A DNA stretch of 64,000 bases, taken from positions 434,001 to 498,000 of the forward strand of contig MU008171.1 in assembly GCA_010909165.1 (NCBI GenBank). The letters are read 5' to 3'. This document shows positions 25,110 to 37,565 of the stretch, piece after piece. The translations under genes and the position numbers were made by a program. Below the pieces are notes generated by a model. The model saw only the letters and a list, made by a program, of their open reading frames with translations, did not search any database and was not told the origin of the DNA. How positions within the stretch are numbered: the first letter of the stretch is position 1; each line of letters opens with the position of its first letter. The stretch comes from Anthoceros angustus. Its lineage: Eukaryota; Streptophyta; Anthocerotopsida; Anthocerotales; Anthocerotaceae.

Positions 25110-27489
25110 TCATGCACATTTGCGCATGCTTGTTGTGCAGAGTGATGTATGTGTGCAATGAGACTCACGCAACACTGGATGGCTAGCTGGCGTACATACT
25201 GATAGTCCATCTTTCAGAATCACAGCTTCTCCCTTCAAAGATGCCAGGCCTGTGTCCAGGATCCTCACATCGACATAATCTCCAGCCTTACCTAAAGCAT
25301 TGCCTGCATGGCCAGAATAATCTGAAGAACAGAAGGGTTAGGCAGCCTCCTTGGAGTACAGGAAAATCCACAACACTAGTATACACTGGCAGCATACCTT
25401 GCACTGATATGGGCACATTTGGAAAGACCACTTTGTGCCCCATGTCATTGCGGCCAATGAGCTCTCCCGTTGGGTTTCGCTTGTTAGGTCCCTCAACCAG
25501 AACAAGCTGTGTAGACCCCACTAGTGATTCATATCTTCCCTTGCTACTTGCTCGAAAGGTTGTGATAAGCTCTGCAAGTCGTCGTTGCTTTACAGTTGAC
25601 TCCACGTCATCACAGTAATTTCGATGCGCATGAGTCTTGTCTCTCATACTGTAGGCAAACATGTAGGCCATATCATAGCCGACAGCTTCGACTAAGCTGA
25701 GTGTGTCCCTATGTTCCTCTTCCGTTTCTCCACAAAATCCTGCACATCGAACCAACTGAAACTCAGTGCAGGAAGGCAGGAACGGCATTGTAAACCACCT
25801 CTTGTATAAAGAAGGACAGGAGAAAGAAGGACCTGTGATGAAGTCGCTGCTAACGCTCACATGTGGTACAATATCACGCACCCGGCTGACAAGGGCAAGA
25901 TATGCTTCCCTCGTGTACCCTCTGCGCATTCTTTCCAGCACTGTTGAGCTTCCACTTTGAGCAGGTAAATGTATCGAGTTACAGATGTTGGAGCGCTCTG
26001 CCATCAGGAACAGCAACTCATCTGGAAAGTCCTTTGGATGTGGGGAGGTGAATCGAAATCTCATCTGAGGGTACAGATTTGACAAGCAGTCCAACAAGTT
26101 TACAAACCTTAATCCCCCATCCTTGACTTTACAGATGCTAGAAAAGCCAGCACTTAAGGTCACCTCCCGTTTCTTTGAAGGGTTACCTTCAAGGCTGGGG
26201 TTGACACCTTCTCCAATATGTCTCTCCTGAGAGCTTGTACTGGGAACAAGTCCTGGGTACCAATCCTTAACAGAGTTTCCAGAAGTATCATTGTAACTGT
26301 TCACATTCTGGCCAAGCAGCATCACCTCCTTCACTCCCTGCTCCCAAAGTTCCCCCACTTCCCTAACTATGGAATCCACTGGCCTCGACCTTTCCCTCCC
26401 TCTAGTGAAGGGAACAATGCAATAAGAGCACATGTTGTTGCAACCCCTCATTATAGACACAAAAGCTGAAATAGGTGACTTGGAGATCCTTACTGGAGAA
26501 ACATCTGCATACGTCTCCTCCAAGGACAACAGCGTATTGACCCCCCTGTGACCCTCATCTACCTGGGCCAGCAATCTGGGAAGGTCCCTGTAGGCATCAG
26601 GGCCACACACAACATCTACTAATTTATCACTTTCAATCAGCTTCTCCTTCAGCCTTTCTGCCATGCACCCTAGAACTGCCACTTTCGGAGGTGAAGCTGG
26701 CCGCATTCCCGACACCACGATGTTACGATTCCACCTGGTCTTGAGATGCTTGAAATAGCCAAGCCGATGCCAGATTTTGTGCTCCGCATTCTCCCTAATC
26801 GCACATGTGTTGATGAAAATAACGTCCGCTTCCTCCGGTTTACTCACAACTTCAGAGAATCCTGCGTCCTTCATGATCGCCAACACCACCTCCATGTCGT
26901 TGACATTCATCTGGCATCCATACGTTTCCACATACATCCGCCCGCGATGCTTAGGCTCAAATTCGGGCTCTCCATCCAGATAAGGCACCTGGGTCGACCT
27001 GAAATCCCAGCATCGCAGCTCCGTTACACTCCTTCAAGCAGACAGCACTTAGCAACCAACTTCATTCACACCCAGCTCAACGTACTTGCAATCTCTGATA
27101 GCAGAATCCGGAGATGCCAAGGCTCCCTGTCTCATGAAATCCCGCAGCCCCGGTCCTCCAGCAGGAGTCGAGACAGGCTGCTCTCCCGCCTGGAATCGAG
27201 ACACAGCAGAGGTGGCGCAGATCCCACGACCCCAATTCCGGGCCCCTGGTGGGCGCCCATCAATCGCCTTTGAATCTTTGGAACGCCTATCTCCACACAG
27301 CTGGTGGCAGGCTCCGCTCACCCGTGCTGCTCGAGCTTCGCTTGGACGCACAGCAGGTGATCCCGACAGGAAGTGCAGTCGTGCCAAATGCAAGTAACGC
27401 ACAGCAGAAGCAGCAGCAGCTGAGGAAGCCTTGACTACTTTGGCCTTGGACCCACCAGCAGCAGCAGCAGCTGTTGCTGCTGCTGCCAT
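25110..27489 (-). CDS. Organellar tRNA methylthiotransferase, CDK5RAP1/MiaB-like
   Basis: Four exons, 27489-27086, 26998-25833, 25739-25398 and 25321-25110, give 707 residues in phase. It is a radical-SAM enzyme that adds a methylthio group to N6-isopentenyladenosine at position 37 of organellar tRNAs. Seen: an Ala-rich basic N-terminus fit for an organellar presequence; the UPF0004 domain with cysteines near 163 (YGCQMN), 200 ([11 protein letters not shown]) and 246 (VLGCMAER) that hold the second Fe-S cluster; the radical-SAM CNNMCSYC at 321-328; IHLPAQSGS; and a C-terminal TRAM-type segment ([16 protein letters not shown]). Intron 2 (93 nt) has no stop and keeps frame, so an uncorrected translation would carry 31 extra residues before [10 protein letters not shown]. 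The first ATG is 27489; a TTG-led extension precedes it. The gene is divergent from the SAM-domain gene. Confidence 0.93.
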
Positions 27490-28431
27490 GAGGCCTGGGC
27501 GCAGCAGCAATGTGACTCACAAGCAGGGTTTAGGGCTTAACCATGCTTGCAAGGACAGGATGCCAATCCCGATCCCGATCACAGTCAGTCCCGTGGATTA
27601 GCACCCCCAAATCATGCGGGAACATGAAACTGAATGTGAAACTTGTTGGGTCCAGGCCAGGGCGAAGACAGATACAACAAGCTAAGTAGAATGCCTATCG
27701 AGAACGGTGTCTTTTCAATTCCTGTATCCGGCATAGAGAATATAGAGCCCCTCCTGTGCTGTGATCAGCATCACCAAAATCTGCCATGATCCAATCTGTG
27801 CACAGCCTAGGCGCAGCAGGAGAAGGAGAAGGCCAATTTAAAAGTATCGGTCTGCCTCAAGGTCAGTGGGCTGGCATTCTGGCAATTCAAAGTACAAGGT
27901 GCATCCACACCCAGGCATTGAGCTAGCCGGGTGCATAGGGTTGGGCACCCACGTGCGAAGTTTGAACAACGGTCATGGTCTTGCATCTTGCAACAGAAGG
28001 CAAGCTGTACTAGCTGTCATCGTGTATCCATGCATGGGAGTTCTATTTCTGCGGAGTAGTAGATGCTGGCTGGCACTTCGGGGAAGAACAGGATACGAGA
28101 TGGCAAATTCATGGCGGTAGTAAGTCTAGAGATAGTATCATCATCTCATTCCAGCATATCGACTTCTCGTTGGCATAGAACAAATCAGGTCTCGGTAGAG
28201 AAGGATGCAGGATGTGGGATCCAAGTAGTACTGGTGTTTGGGAGCGTCCTTTTGTCTTCTGTTCCCTTCCGCCAGGTTGCCCTACTGGTCTGGAGACCCG
28301 GTGCTTTGCTAGTTGATGTCGGGTTTCCCAGACGGGGATGTGTTTTAGTGACAGTGAAGAGCAGGCTGCACATCTGGTCGACGGAAGGAGTGGGAATTGA
28401 GGAGGTGCTGCATATCCTACCAAGTCCAATC
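27490..28431. other. Divergent intergenic region
   Basis: Upstream regions of the CDK5RAP1-like gene (minus) and the SAM-domain gene (plus). A single GGGTTTAGGGCTTAA near 27,525-27,540 resembles a telo-box close to the minus-strand start. An open frame continues upstream of 28432 on the plus strand without family resemblance. Confidence 0.5.
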
Positions 28432-30661
28432 ATGGCCAAAACCAAACGGAAGCACCTCGCTGCACTGGCAGCAATGGCAGGTGCTGTGGACAGAAGTGAT
28501 GGGAAGAGCATGGTGGAGCAGGAGCAGATCGAGGGAGAGAAGCAGAGGGGAAAGAGGACAGATCTGGAAGCTGGCAGACAGCAAGGCGATGGGGCATCAT
28601 CGTCTAAGGCTCAGCAGGCTAGGAAGTCGATGCCAGGAAATGTTGGTGGTGCATTGCTAGAGGAGAATGAGGAGGTGGAAGTGAGGAAACGGAGAGTCAT
28701 CATCAAGATACCTCCTCTGCCTCTGAAGCAGCCGAGGAAGCGGAAACAGGTTGTGCAGGAGGTGAAGGTAGCCCAGCAGGTGCAGGAACATGCAGAGCAG
28801 GGGCAGTCTGAGAGGGTCGGACATGAGGGTGGTGAGCAGCAGTCCGTGGTGGAAAGTGTGGACAGCAAACGGAGGAAAATTGGTGTTGATCTGCTCAAGC
28901 AGGATGTGAGCACGTTGCTGGCAAACATCGATAAATTGATCACGCAGGGAGACTGGAAGAAGGAGAAGGTGCCCCGAGATGGTGACAATACGGAGAACGA
29001 TGGAGCTGGGACGCAGAAAGCTTCCCCCAGCAAACATCCAAGGAAAAAGCGGGCTATCTCGGAACTTCCTACAGCTCTGGCCAATGCAATTCCTGTGGAA
29101 TGCTCGGCTGTTTTCGAGAGGGACAATCTCCATTCGGAAGGTGCTTCTAGGGTGCCCAGGGATGCAGATTGTGCAGAGGCCTCGAGCGATTCGGCAGCTG
29201 CACAGCCTGCAAAGAAGGGGATACCCAGACAGGGTTTGAAAGGATCCAGGAGAAGGTCAACAATGTCGTCAGGTGACACTCCGCAGACGCAGAAACGACA
29301 GCTTCCAGGGGCCTCTCCTGGAGGAAGGAAAAGGTGGAAAGAGGATGTTTCTGAAGCCAAGGAAAATGGAGCACTGGATGGTCATGTTCCAGGAAGAAGT
29401 GAGCACAAACAAGGTAACCTTCTGAGCCATCGAGCTTGCAATACACTCATTCTTTTCATGTCGTGATGTTGTGATGACACAGCTTCCAGCCATGCTAATA
29501 AGTCTGTGTTGCTGCAATGGAAAAGCTGTGTGGAACAACAGCAATGTTGATCTTGTGGTGCCGTTCTATACTGACTTGGAACGTGGCTTTGTCTTGATTT
29601 CTTCAGCCACTGGTCCTGACACGGTGGGCACACCGTGTTCCCCTCAAGCCAGTACCGGTGCCAATGGGAAAGACCCATTGGCATCAGCTGTACAGGTCCA
29701 GAAAACTCCACTGTCGACTACAAGAAGCCTTCGGAGCCAAAAGGGACCTCTTCTAGGGGCCGATGATTTGCCAGTATACAAACGGAGGAGACGTGTGTCC
29801 AAGGCCAATCAGCCCGAAGTGGACAAGGAACAAGCTTCTGCTGAAAGGCCTACTAGCATTCAAAACCGAGCCCTAGAGAGAGCAGATGTTGCTTCTGGCG
29901 ACTCATATGGAGGATCTGGCGAGCTGCCAGCGACAACAGCGCCGGTTGCAGCACGACAACTTCAGCAAAATCCTGCCTCACCAGAACCTTGTCAAAGGGA
30001 AGGGCCTTCTACTGCAATGCTGGTTTCTGATATGGACGTCTCCTGGTCGGGAAGTAGGCATATATCACGGACGAGGTCAAACCAGTTGGACACATCCCAG
30101 ATCCGTGCCAGGCACAACAGCCTCTTCGACTACAGGAACTCGTCATCTCAATCCGGGGGCCATGAAAGTTCTGGTGAGAAGGATTTGGCACTTGGTTCTA
30201 CAGAGCTGGTCGGTGAAGGTCCACTGAACTCTCTTAAGTCCATTGCCTCTGCGGAGATGGAGCAGGCGGACAAGGCAACGGTTGAGTTCGGGGTTTTGGA
30301 TAAGGCTCTCTCATACCAGCTTGGCATGGATGGAAATCCGCAGAAACACACGCAGAAGGGATTTTCCACAGACAACTTGGTCTCGACTCATCAACCGAAG
30401 TTCAGGATGAACCAGACTACTCTGTCTCTCGACAGACAAGTTGAGAATCTGACAAACGGACTGAAGGCAGCCGGAGGCACGACTGCATTTCTGAGGTCTC
30501 AAGGTCTAGAACAGTTAGTGCCAGTTTTAGAAGCCCAGAAGCTTGATGAATCAAGTCTGCTGCAGCTGACCATGAGTAGCCTGAAAGACAAGGGAATCCA
30601 TGCAATTGGACCCCGAAGAAAGCTCATCTCAGCAATCAGCAAACTCTCCAGTAACCAGTAG
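28432..30661 (+). CDS. SAM-domain protein, basic, probably nuclear
   Basis: Two exons, 28432-29413 and 29607-30661, joined in phase 1, give 678 residues. The C-terminal stretch of about 65 residues (starting near FLRSQGLEQLVPVL and including LLQLTMSSLKDKGIHAIGPRRKLISAI) has the helix pattern of a sterile alpha motif domain, a protein-protein or RNA-binding module. The remaining 600 residues are low complexity, very rich in Lys, Arg, Glu, Gln and Ser, with many basic clusters (KTKRKH, RKRRVIIK, QPRKRKQ, SKRRKIG) that look like nuclear localisation signals. Plant genomes hold several SAM-only proteins of this build with unknown roles; no function can be assigned. The frame extends upstream of 28432 to about 28063, but the segment there lacks the composition of the rest and I start at MAKTKRKH. 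Confidence 0.8.
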
Positions 30662-31009
30662 TCTTTCTCTGTCGTGGACATGTCGACATCTATTAATTCA
30701 TTTTGGACCAGAGGTCCATTTTTACAGGCGATTTGTCCGTGGTCATGCAGCAAGTCGCGTATTATAAAGACACGCAGAACTTCAAAAAACTTGGGGCTGG
30801 GCTGGGCTGGCTCCTCTTAGCTTCAAATCAGCAGCGTGCTGGGCCATGAGGGCTGCAGAAAAAATACCTCTCGCAACATGTTGGCAAGCTTGCTCTCTTC
30901 CGAGTTGCTGACTCTTCTTCCGTCTCCAGCAAAAACTTGCATTCCTCCCGGGAGCCCAGAAAAACCCATTCACGGGTAAAACATATCCACCAAAAGCCTT
31001 GGAAGCCAG
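30662..31009. other. Convergent spacer
   Basis: 3' flanks of the SAM-domain gene and the RadA-like gene, about 350 bp; nothing else visible. Confidence 0.6.
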
Positions 31010-34000
31010 CTAAGAACAAATCTTGTCAATCACTTCTTTAATGTCCACACATGGAAGTACAGTGATCCCGCTGTACAGAACCGTATTCCCTGCGTGTTTG
31101 GGAACAACACAGAATTTGAAGCCCATCTTCCCAGCTTCAGTGATCCGTCGCTCCAGCTGTCCAACCTACCACGTGGTCAGGAATTAGTTGGCTACTGAGC
31201 TGCAAGAGAGCCATCAAAGCAGAGGTCACCAAAGCATACAACAAGGAACCAGCCTATGTTCAACAGTCAGAAGTACGTACTGAACGGAGTTCACCACCAA
31301 GTCCAATCTCTCCAATGAAGGCCATGTCCCGGGGAACGGATGTTTCCATGAAGCTGCAAGGGAACGATGATTTTACAGGAGGGTCAACTAGTCGCAAAGA
31401 AGCAAGGTCCGTACAGAGGGAAGATTCAAACTGACCTGCTGGCAACAGCAACGGCAATGGCTACATCCGCTGCGGGTTCCCGTAATTGCATTCCGCCCAC
31501 CACATTAATGAAGATATCCTGACCAGAAAGAAAACCCATACTAGTTGACTTTGTACGGCCATGGTGCAAATTAGCAACAGCTTACAGTATTCGCTTAAGC
31601 TGAAAGTACACCTGATTGGACAGCTTCAAACCTGCCTGTTTTGAAAGCACCTGACAAATAGAAAGAGGCTCAAATGAAAGACACTTCAAGCATCACGACA
31701 TAGTCGGCAATTTGGTACTACAATACTGAGTTGTGCAACAATTCAAAGAAAACATACTGCAAGAAGCAGAAACAATCGGTGTGCATCAACTCCATTGGCA
31801 GTGCGCCTACCAGCTTGAGCGACAGGGGCACAAAGAGCCTAAGCTGAACTCAAACACATCGAAATTAGAGCTGGCAAACAGGGAGCGGCAATCAGGAGGG
31901 TGAGTAGCTTAATTCTGCACCTGCACTTCCAGCAATAAGGGACGTGACCCTTCCATCGTTACAGCCACAGCTGCTGATGCAGCATAAGTAGAATCTAATC
32001 CTCGATCACTCAAAAAGATGTCGTTGGGATTTGGCACAGCAACAAGACCACCCTTGACCATTTCAAACACTCCCACCTGAAGTGGTGACAAGACTTCACT
32101 CAGCCCTTCAGTAAGAACCGGATCACCATGACTCAAATAGTGAAGAGCGAATGAGAAGGCTTCCATTAAGGGGGAACCAAAGGATGCACCTCATCAGTCG
32201 AGCCATATCTGTTTTTGACAACTCTCAGTAGCCGATGAGACTGTAGTCTTTCCCCCTGTTGACCCGACCTATCAATCGCTAACACAAGAGCATAGTACAC
32301 AACATCCAAACCTTGCAGTTTCAGATGCTTTTTAAAGCAAGTTGTCCAAGAGTGGAGACCTCCATATAAAGCACAACATCAACTATATGCTCCAGAACTC
32401 GAGGTCCAGCAATATCCCCCGTCTTTGTTACATGCCCCACCTGGTAGAGAAACACGTGGTCAGAAGGGAACTCAAAACTGGCGATATGAGGACATAATTC
32501 CGCTGAACACAACTGAACATAAGAGATGCAATCAATACCAGGAATATTGGCGTGTGTGTTTGCTTTGCAAATCTGAGCAATGCAGTGGCACACTCCCTAA
32601 CCTGTTCCCACAGGGAATGGAAAATAAAGCACAATGGCGTTAGAGTTATGCCTGCGGTAGTGCCTACAGGGATGCTCTGATGCTGGAGAACCAGAAGATG
32701 CAATATGCATGCCGAAAACAGACAAGGGCTGCCCAGAGAAGGTTCAGCCTAAAAAGCAATACTTGCCTGACTCACACTTCCGGCACTGCCAGTAGCTTCT
32801 GGCAAGTAGACTGTTTGTATTGAGTCCACGATGACTGCCCTCGGCGACAGCTCCTGGATGGCTTTGAGCACTAGCTACAACAGCAGACAGGACACAGCAT
32901 CAGCTCTGATCTCATGAGATGAAACACTCCTCAATCTGCACACAAAAAAAGCCTGATGCCGGAGACCACCTCAAGGTCTGTAGCTGAGTAAAGAAACAAA
33001 TCATGTGCCGCGACGTTTAGGCGTTTTGCTCTGCTACCAACTTGCTCCACGCTCTGCGCAAGGAGAGGCAACACAACTGGTCAGATGAGTGTTGCAACAT
33101 AGTAGAATTCAAGCCGGCTGCTGGTACATACACAACACCTCACACCATATACCTCCTCCCCGGACACATAGAGCACTGGAGCTGGTCCACAAGACTCAGA
33201 GCCCTCAGCCAGAAGTCCTGCAACCTGAATGCGAAAGTGCAGGGATTTGAAATTACACGAAGGCCATAATAAAACATACACATACAGAGCATGGAATCGC
33301 AACACAGTAGCAACGTAGTAGCGAAATTCAGGTACCTGTAATAGCAACGTACTCTTGCCAACGCCCGGGTCCCCACCCAGCAGCAGCAACGATCCTGGAC
33401 CCCCACAGCTAGCTCATGACATGATACTGGGTAACAAGCACAAGAGGGTCTCAAATACAAACCAACCTGAACATGGACACATACCGTGAACCAATCCACC
33501 TCCCAGCACCCTGGAAACCTCCTCCCCAGTCTGGCCAGGTCTGCAAAATCCATCCCCCGGTTGCCCCTCATGTCCCAAATGCTTGCAATTCATGCCGCCC
33601 TCTTCTCATCTCACAGCAGCAGGAGAAGGGGTCGGAGCAAGAGCCGCACAGAAGAATCCTCTGCAGTTGCTGGGAGCCGCCGTTGAGGATGTCCTGCACC
33701 CGCTGCGGGTTCACATACTTGGGATTGACCCAGCCTGGAGAACGGGAAGAGGAGGTCTGGGGAGGGGCAGCAGCCAGGCGGTCCACAGTCCTCAAGGCGG
33801 CTCCTCCCCCTGCAGACCCAGCAGCAGGCTCGTAGAAGCGTTTCAAAGTGTTGGCCTGGTGGCACACGGTGCACTGCCCCCACCATTGCGAAGTGGTCTC
33901 CCCGCACTGGTCGCACACCCAGTGCGACTTCCCCTTGGCCTGCTTGCTGCTGCCCCGGATTTCAGCAAAGCTTGAAGAAGAAGCCGAGAACCCCGAGCAG

Positions 34001-34116
34001 AGCAGTCGTGGGCGGTGGGTTCGGGCAGGCCGCACATCCACAGCCAGGCGTCCCAATCCCGCACCCAGCTGCCCGTGCAGCAGCCGGAGCTGCCGCAGGA
34101 CAGCCAGGCGTTGCAT
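31010..34116 (-). CDS. radA: RadA/Sms-like organellar DNA repair ATPase
   Basis: Fifteen exons on the minus strand: 34116-33650, 33540-33485, 33394-33336, 33224-33153, 33053-32970, 32874-32767, 32601-32539, 32440-32360, 32255-32190, 32076-31921, 31838-31758, 31650-31612, 31518-31436, 31353-31281, 31165-31010. Phases agree, giving 547 residues. RadA is a RecA-like motor that drives branch migration during recombination; plant RadA acts in plastids and mitochondria. Seen: an Arg/Leu-rich N-terminus fit for a presequence, a four-cysteine zinc finger (C68, C71, C82, C85 in WVCDQCG and QCTVC), Walker [11 protein letters not shown] (about 182-190), Walker B-type AVIVDSIQT, the RadA hallmark KNRYGSTDE, and a Lon-like C-terminal domain ([13 protein letters not shown]). 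The intron after exon 6 starts with GC. The start codon lies 199 bp from that of the divergent DUF1685 gene. Confidence 0.93.
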
Positions 34117-34315
34117 CTTTTTGCTCAGTTCCTTGTTCCTTTCCTGCTCCTCGATATGCTGGGAAAGCTATTCATGGCTGTGGCCGGCCTTAAAAGTTGT
34201 GGAGGCCTGTTAGCGAGGGTCGTTGCAGAGAATGGTGACAGAGGCGAGCAAGGATCGGTGCAGCCGCAGCCGCGGCGGCGGATAGCCCGCCTGCGGCCTG
34301 CCCACCTGCCATCTC
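34117..34315. promoter_or_regulatory. Short bidirectional intergenic region
   Basis: Only 199 bp separate the start codons of the RadA-like gene (minus) and the DUF1685 gene (plus), so the core promoters and 5' leaders of both must overlap or lie within neighbouring exons. No TATA box stands out in either direction. Confidence 0.5.
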
Positions 34316-35432
34316 ATGGCGGATGAGCAGGAGGTGGCGCTGTTTTCGCCCTACGCTGCCTTCCCAAGCAGCCACAAGCAGCAGCAGCAGCCATGGGAGC
34401 AGGTGGAGGGGGAAGACGCGCAGGAGGAGGGTGGTGAGGAACAGGGGCCAGGATATGGGAACCAGGATGAAGCGGAGAAGAAGACGCGTCACCAGGCCGT
34501 GCTGATCGAACAGCTGCTGGACGAGCGCTGGTTTTGGGACAATGTGGTGCGATGGCGGAAGCCCTCCAAGCCTGCTGCAGCAGCTGCTGCTGCGGCTCCC
34601 TCATCCGCCTCGCTCTTGAGCTCCCCTTCCGGCAGCAGGCGGCTCGTTGCTGGAGTCCGTCGCTGCAGCAGCAGCAGCAGCATCGAGCTGATGGAGCCGT
34701 TGAGGCCCCGGCAGAGCAGCCCACGCCGGTCCCTGCTCCTGGGGGAGGCTAAGCGCAGGTTCGGGGACATCCGGATCCAGGTGCCGGAGAGACGGCAGGA
34801 CCTGGACGAGCTAACCTTTCTGGGCGATGTGGAGGAAGAGGCGGAGTACAACGACAAGCAGAAGCCACCAGCCCAGCAGCAACAACCACAACAACAACAG
34901 CAACAACAACAACAACAGCACGGTTCTCGGACTCCTGTAGGAACCCATCATCCTCCTTCCGAGGTAATGCCTCCATTGCTGCTCCTGGAACTGCTGCTTC
35001 TGGAACTCTGCTCCTGGAATGGTTGCGCTGCTGCCGGCCTTGTGTGAAAGAGAATTGTTGGTGCAGGAGCTGCCGGAATCGCCCACCACCACCAAGTCTC
35101 CTGGGAAGCTGGGGAGGCGCAGGCTGAACAGGCGGGGAAGAGGGTCCAAGAGCCTGACCGAGCTGGAGATCGATGAGCTGCGGGGATGCCTGGACCTGGG
35201 ATTCAGGCCCAGCAGCAAGGACGCGTTGTCGCCCCGGGTGGTGAGGGTGGGATCCCCCACTGCTAGTGGAAGACAGCAGCATTACGCATCCCAGGGCTGG
35301 CTCATCAGCAGGCCTGATTCCCCGTTGCTTAATTGGCGGGTGCCTGGGCCCAACCAGCCGGGGGTGGACATGAAGAAGCATCTCAAGTTCTGGGCAAACG
35401 CCGTCGCCTCCACCGTGCGCCAGGAGTGCTAG
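34316..35432 (+). CDS. DUF1685-family protein
   Basis: Two exons, 34316-34963 and 35067-35432, joined in phase 0, give 337 residues. The second exon carries the DUF1685 signature: SLTELEIDELRGCLDLGF, then the C-terminal DMKKHLKFWANAVASTVRQ. The family is plant-specific and without an assigned activity. The N-terminal half has VLIEQLLDERWFWDNVV, Ala- and Ser-rich runs encoded by GCA/CAG-type repeats, and a polyglutamine tract encoded by mixed CAA/CAG codons (about 34,875-34,920), likely variable in length between individuals. The 3' flank after 35432 has no further coding signal. Confidence 0.8.
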
Positions 35433-37497
35433 TTTACCGCATCCACGGCTTCCCCTTCGCCGTTTACCGGTCGCCCTTTCCCTCTGCCCGTGCCTTGGCA
35501 TGGCTTGGCTTGGCTTGTACACCACAATCCCGACCCACCCCAACCCACCTGCAGCCGTAGCTGTAGCTGCCTGTAAGCTATTGATTCTTTGTTCCCTTGC
35601 TTGCTTGTTTGCTTGCTCGTAGTGGTTTTGGAAGCCAATTGCTTCTGCCGGAACCTACTTACTTAATCCTCTTTCCTGCAGCCTCATGCAAGCCTGCTGG
35701 CTCGCCTGGCTTCCATGATTTCAGGCCTAATGGAGAATCTGCCTCTGGTCGGCCTCTCTAATAAGACTTTGGACTTGGGCCCCGAAAATCTTGTGGAGCT
35801 TCTCATCTACGGGTACTTGCGTCTTTGACGTATCCCTCCTGCCCATGCATTTGCTGCCGCTCCACACAAACAGTCAGCCATAACTGCCCGCGTTTGCCAT
35901 TGAGAAGGGTTTCAACAATCTTACTCAGTAATTGGGTCACTCACAGTAAAGGTGGTCCGGAGTTCACATGACCTACGTCGATGCATGTCCTACACCTTGT
36001 ACAAACAAAGGAAGAGAAATCCAAGAACCTCCATCTCCTACTAAACCCAGAATAAAAGCTTTACCTTACCTACTTTACCGATCTCCCTTTAGGCGAACTT
36101 TAGCTCACCTACTTTCCTGTGGAGAACGGATCAGCATCGGGTGGAAATAGGCCTCTGCACGAGGGTAGAAAAACTAATTTTCCTACCCATCTACTTAATA
36201 TATATCTCTAGAAAGGTTGTAAAAATTTGAACCAAATTATCTACCCATCTATATATGTGCATTGCTGCTTAGTATACATCCATCGTGTTTGAAAAGGTTA
36301 GTAAAAAATCTTGAGAGGATTGAGAGGATAAAGGGCTTTTAGTAGTGTGAAAGAAAATCTTCTCCAATTAGAATTGAAAAAAGGTATGAAGGTTTTTATT
36401 TTATTTTAGGAAGGATTGGGAGGATAAAGGGCAAGCCTTGTAGTACCGTAGTCTGAAAGAATATCTTCTCCAATTAGAGTTAAAAAAGGGTATGAGGGTG
36501 TTTTTTATTTTGGACTTTCTTTCACGCTTAAAAACTAGTGGTCATGTGTGTTGGGGAAAGCTTGAATGTCTAAAAGCTTAAAGGAAATTTTTGCCATTTA
36601 TGCATAAATGTGTGAGGAAAAAAAATTACAACTTGTTACATGAAGAGTCAAAGAAAATAGCATAGTACAAAGTGGCACAAGTACAAAAAGACAAGGCTGC
36701 ATACATATGGGATTATCGTTTTCAACAAGTACAAAAAGATGGAGGGTGTAATGTATTGGCTCATCGTTTCCGTAGGTGAATCTCACAACAATGTACAAAA
36801 TGACGACCAGAGTACAAGCATTGGAGAACATCACTGCCATAGATAATCCCTCAAACTGAATTTGTTCTTGATATTCTTACTAATTGACACCATAAAATGT
36901 TCCTACAACTCACAAAGTGAATTCCTTCTTGATATTCTTATTGATTGATACCATAGAACGTTCCTACAATTGTATTGTAAATGTACCATATTCAGACACA
37001 CTGTCCTAGGTGAGTTGGAGACTTATTTATCATCTGTGTGTCTGAATCATAAGACCGTGAGACATAAACTCATACCTATTGCTCCAAAGTCTCAATTCGC
37101 TTTTATGAAATGAGAAGAGATAGGGTGAGCCCATCTACCTTTCTTTGCTTTTATGAAATGAAAAGAGAAAGATGAGCCCATCTACCTTTCTTTGAAAGGC
37201 AAAGGACCCTAAGGCTTAATGGAAGAAGAAGCAACTAAGCTCCCAATCTAAAATTGCCCGTGGCTCTTACATTATCACGACTAGGCAAAACCTCATACCG
37301 ATTATTGGAAAGCATGCTAAGTTTGAAAGTTTGAAAGACTATAAATACAAAGGTATAAAATACATATTTCATAAATATCTAGTGTATATCAAAGGTACCC
37401 TTATCATGTAAAAAATAACTTAAATTATTTAAATTAATATATATATATACTTCCCATATCTATATATTTATGATACAAGATTTATACAATTATTTAA

Positions 37498-37549
<52 letters not shown>

Positions 37550-37565
37550 ATAAATACTTATGTGT
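35433..37565. other. AT-rich spacer with several two-copy tandem repeats
   Basis: No gene seen. GC drops sharply after about 36,150. Adjacent two-copy repeats occur at about 36,310-36,505 (period near 105 bp), 36,856-36,972 (period 61 bp) and 37,098-37,194 (period near 48 bp), each diverged by several bases. Confidence 0.6.
37502..37545. repeat. TA dinucleotide microsatellite
   Basis: About 22 uninterrupted TA units close to the 3' end of the unrecognised gene on the minus strand. Confidence 0.95.

Noticed and set aside
28611-29360. 249-codon frame antisense to the SAM-domain gene
   Set aside because: Mirror of a Lys/Arg/Gln-rich coding exon, with no family features.
34749-35543. 264-codon frame antisense to the DUF1685 gene
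   Set aside because: Composed of reversed repeats, including the polyglutamine tract; not a gene.
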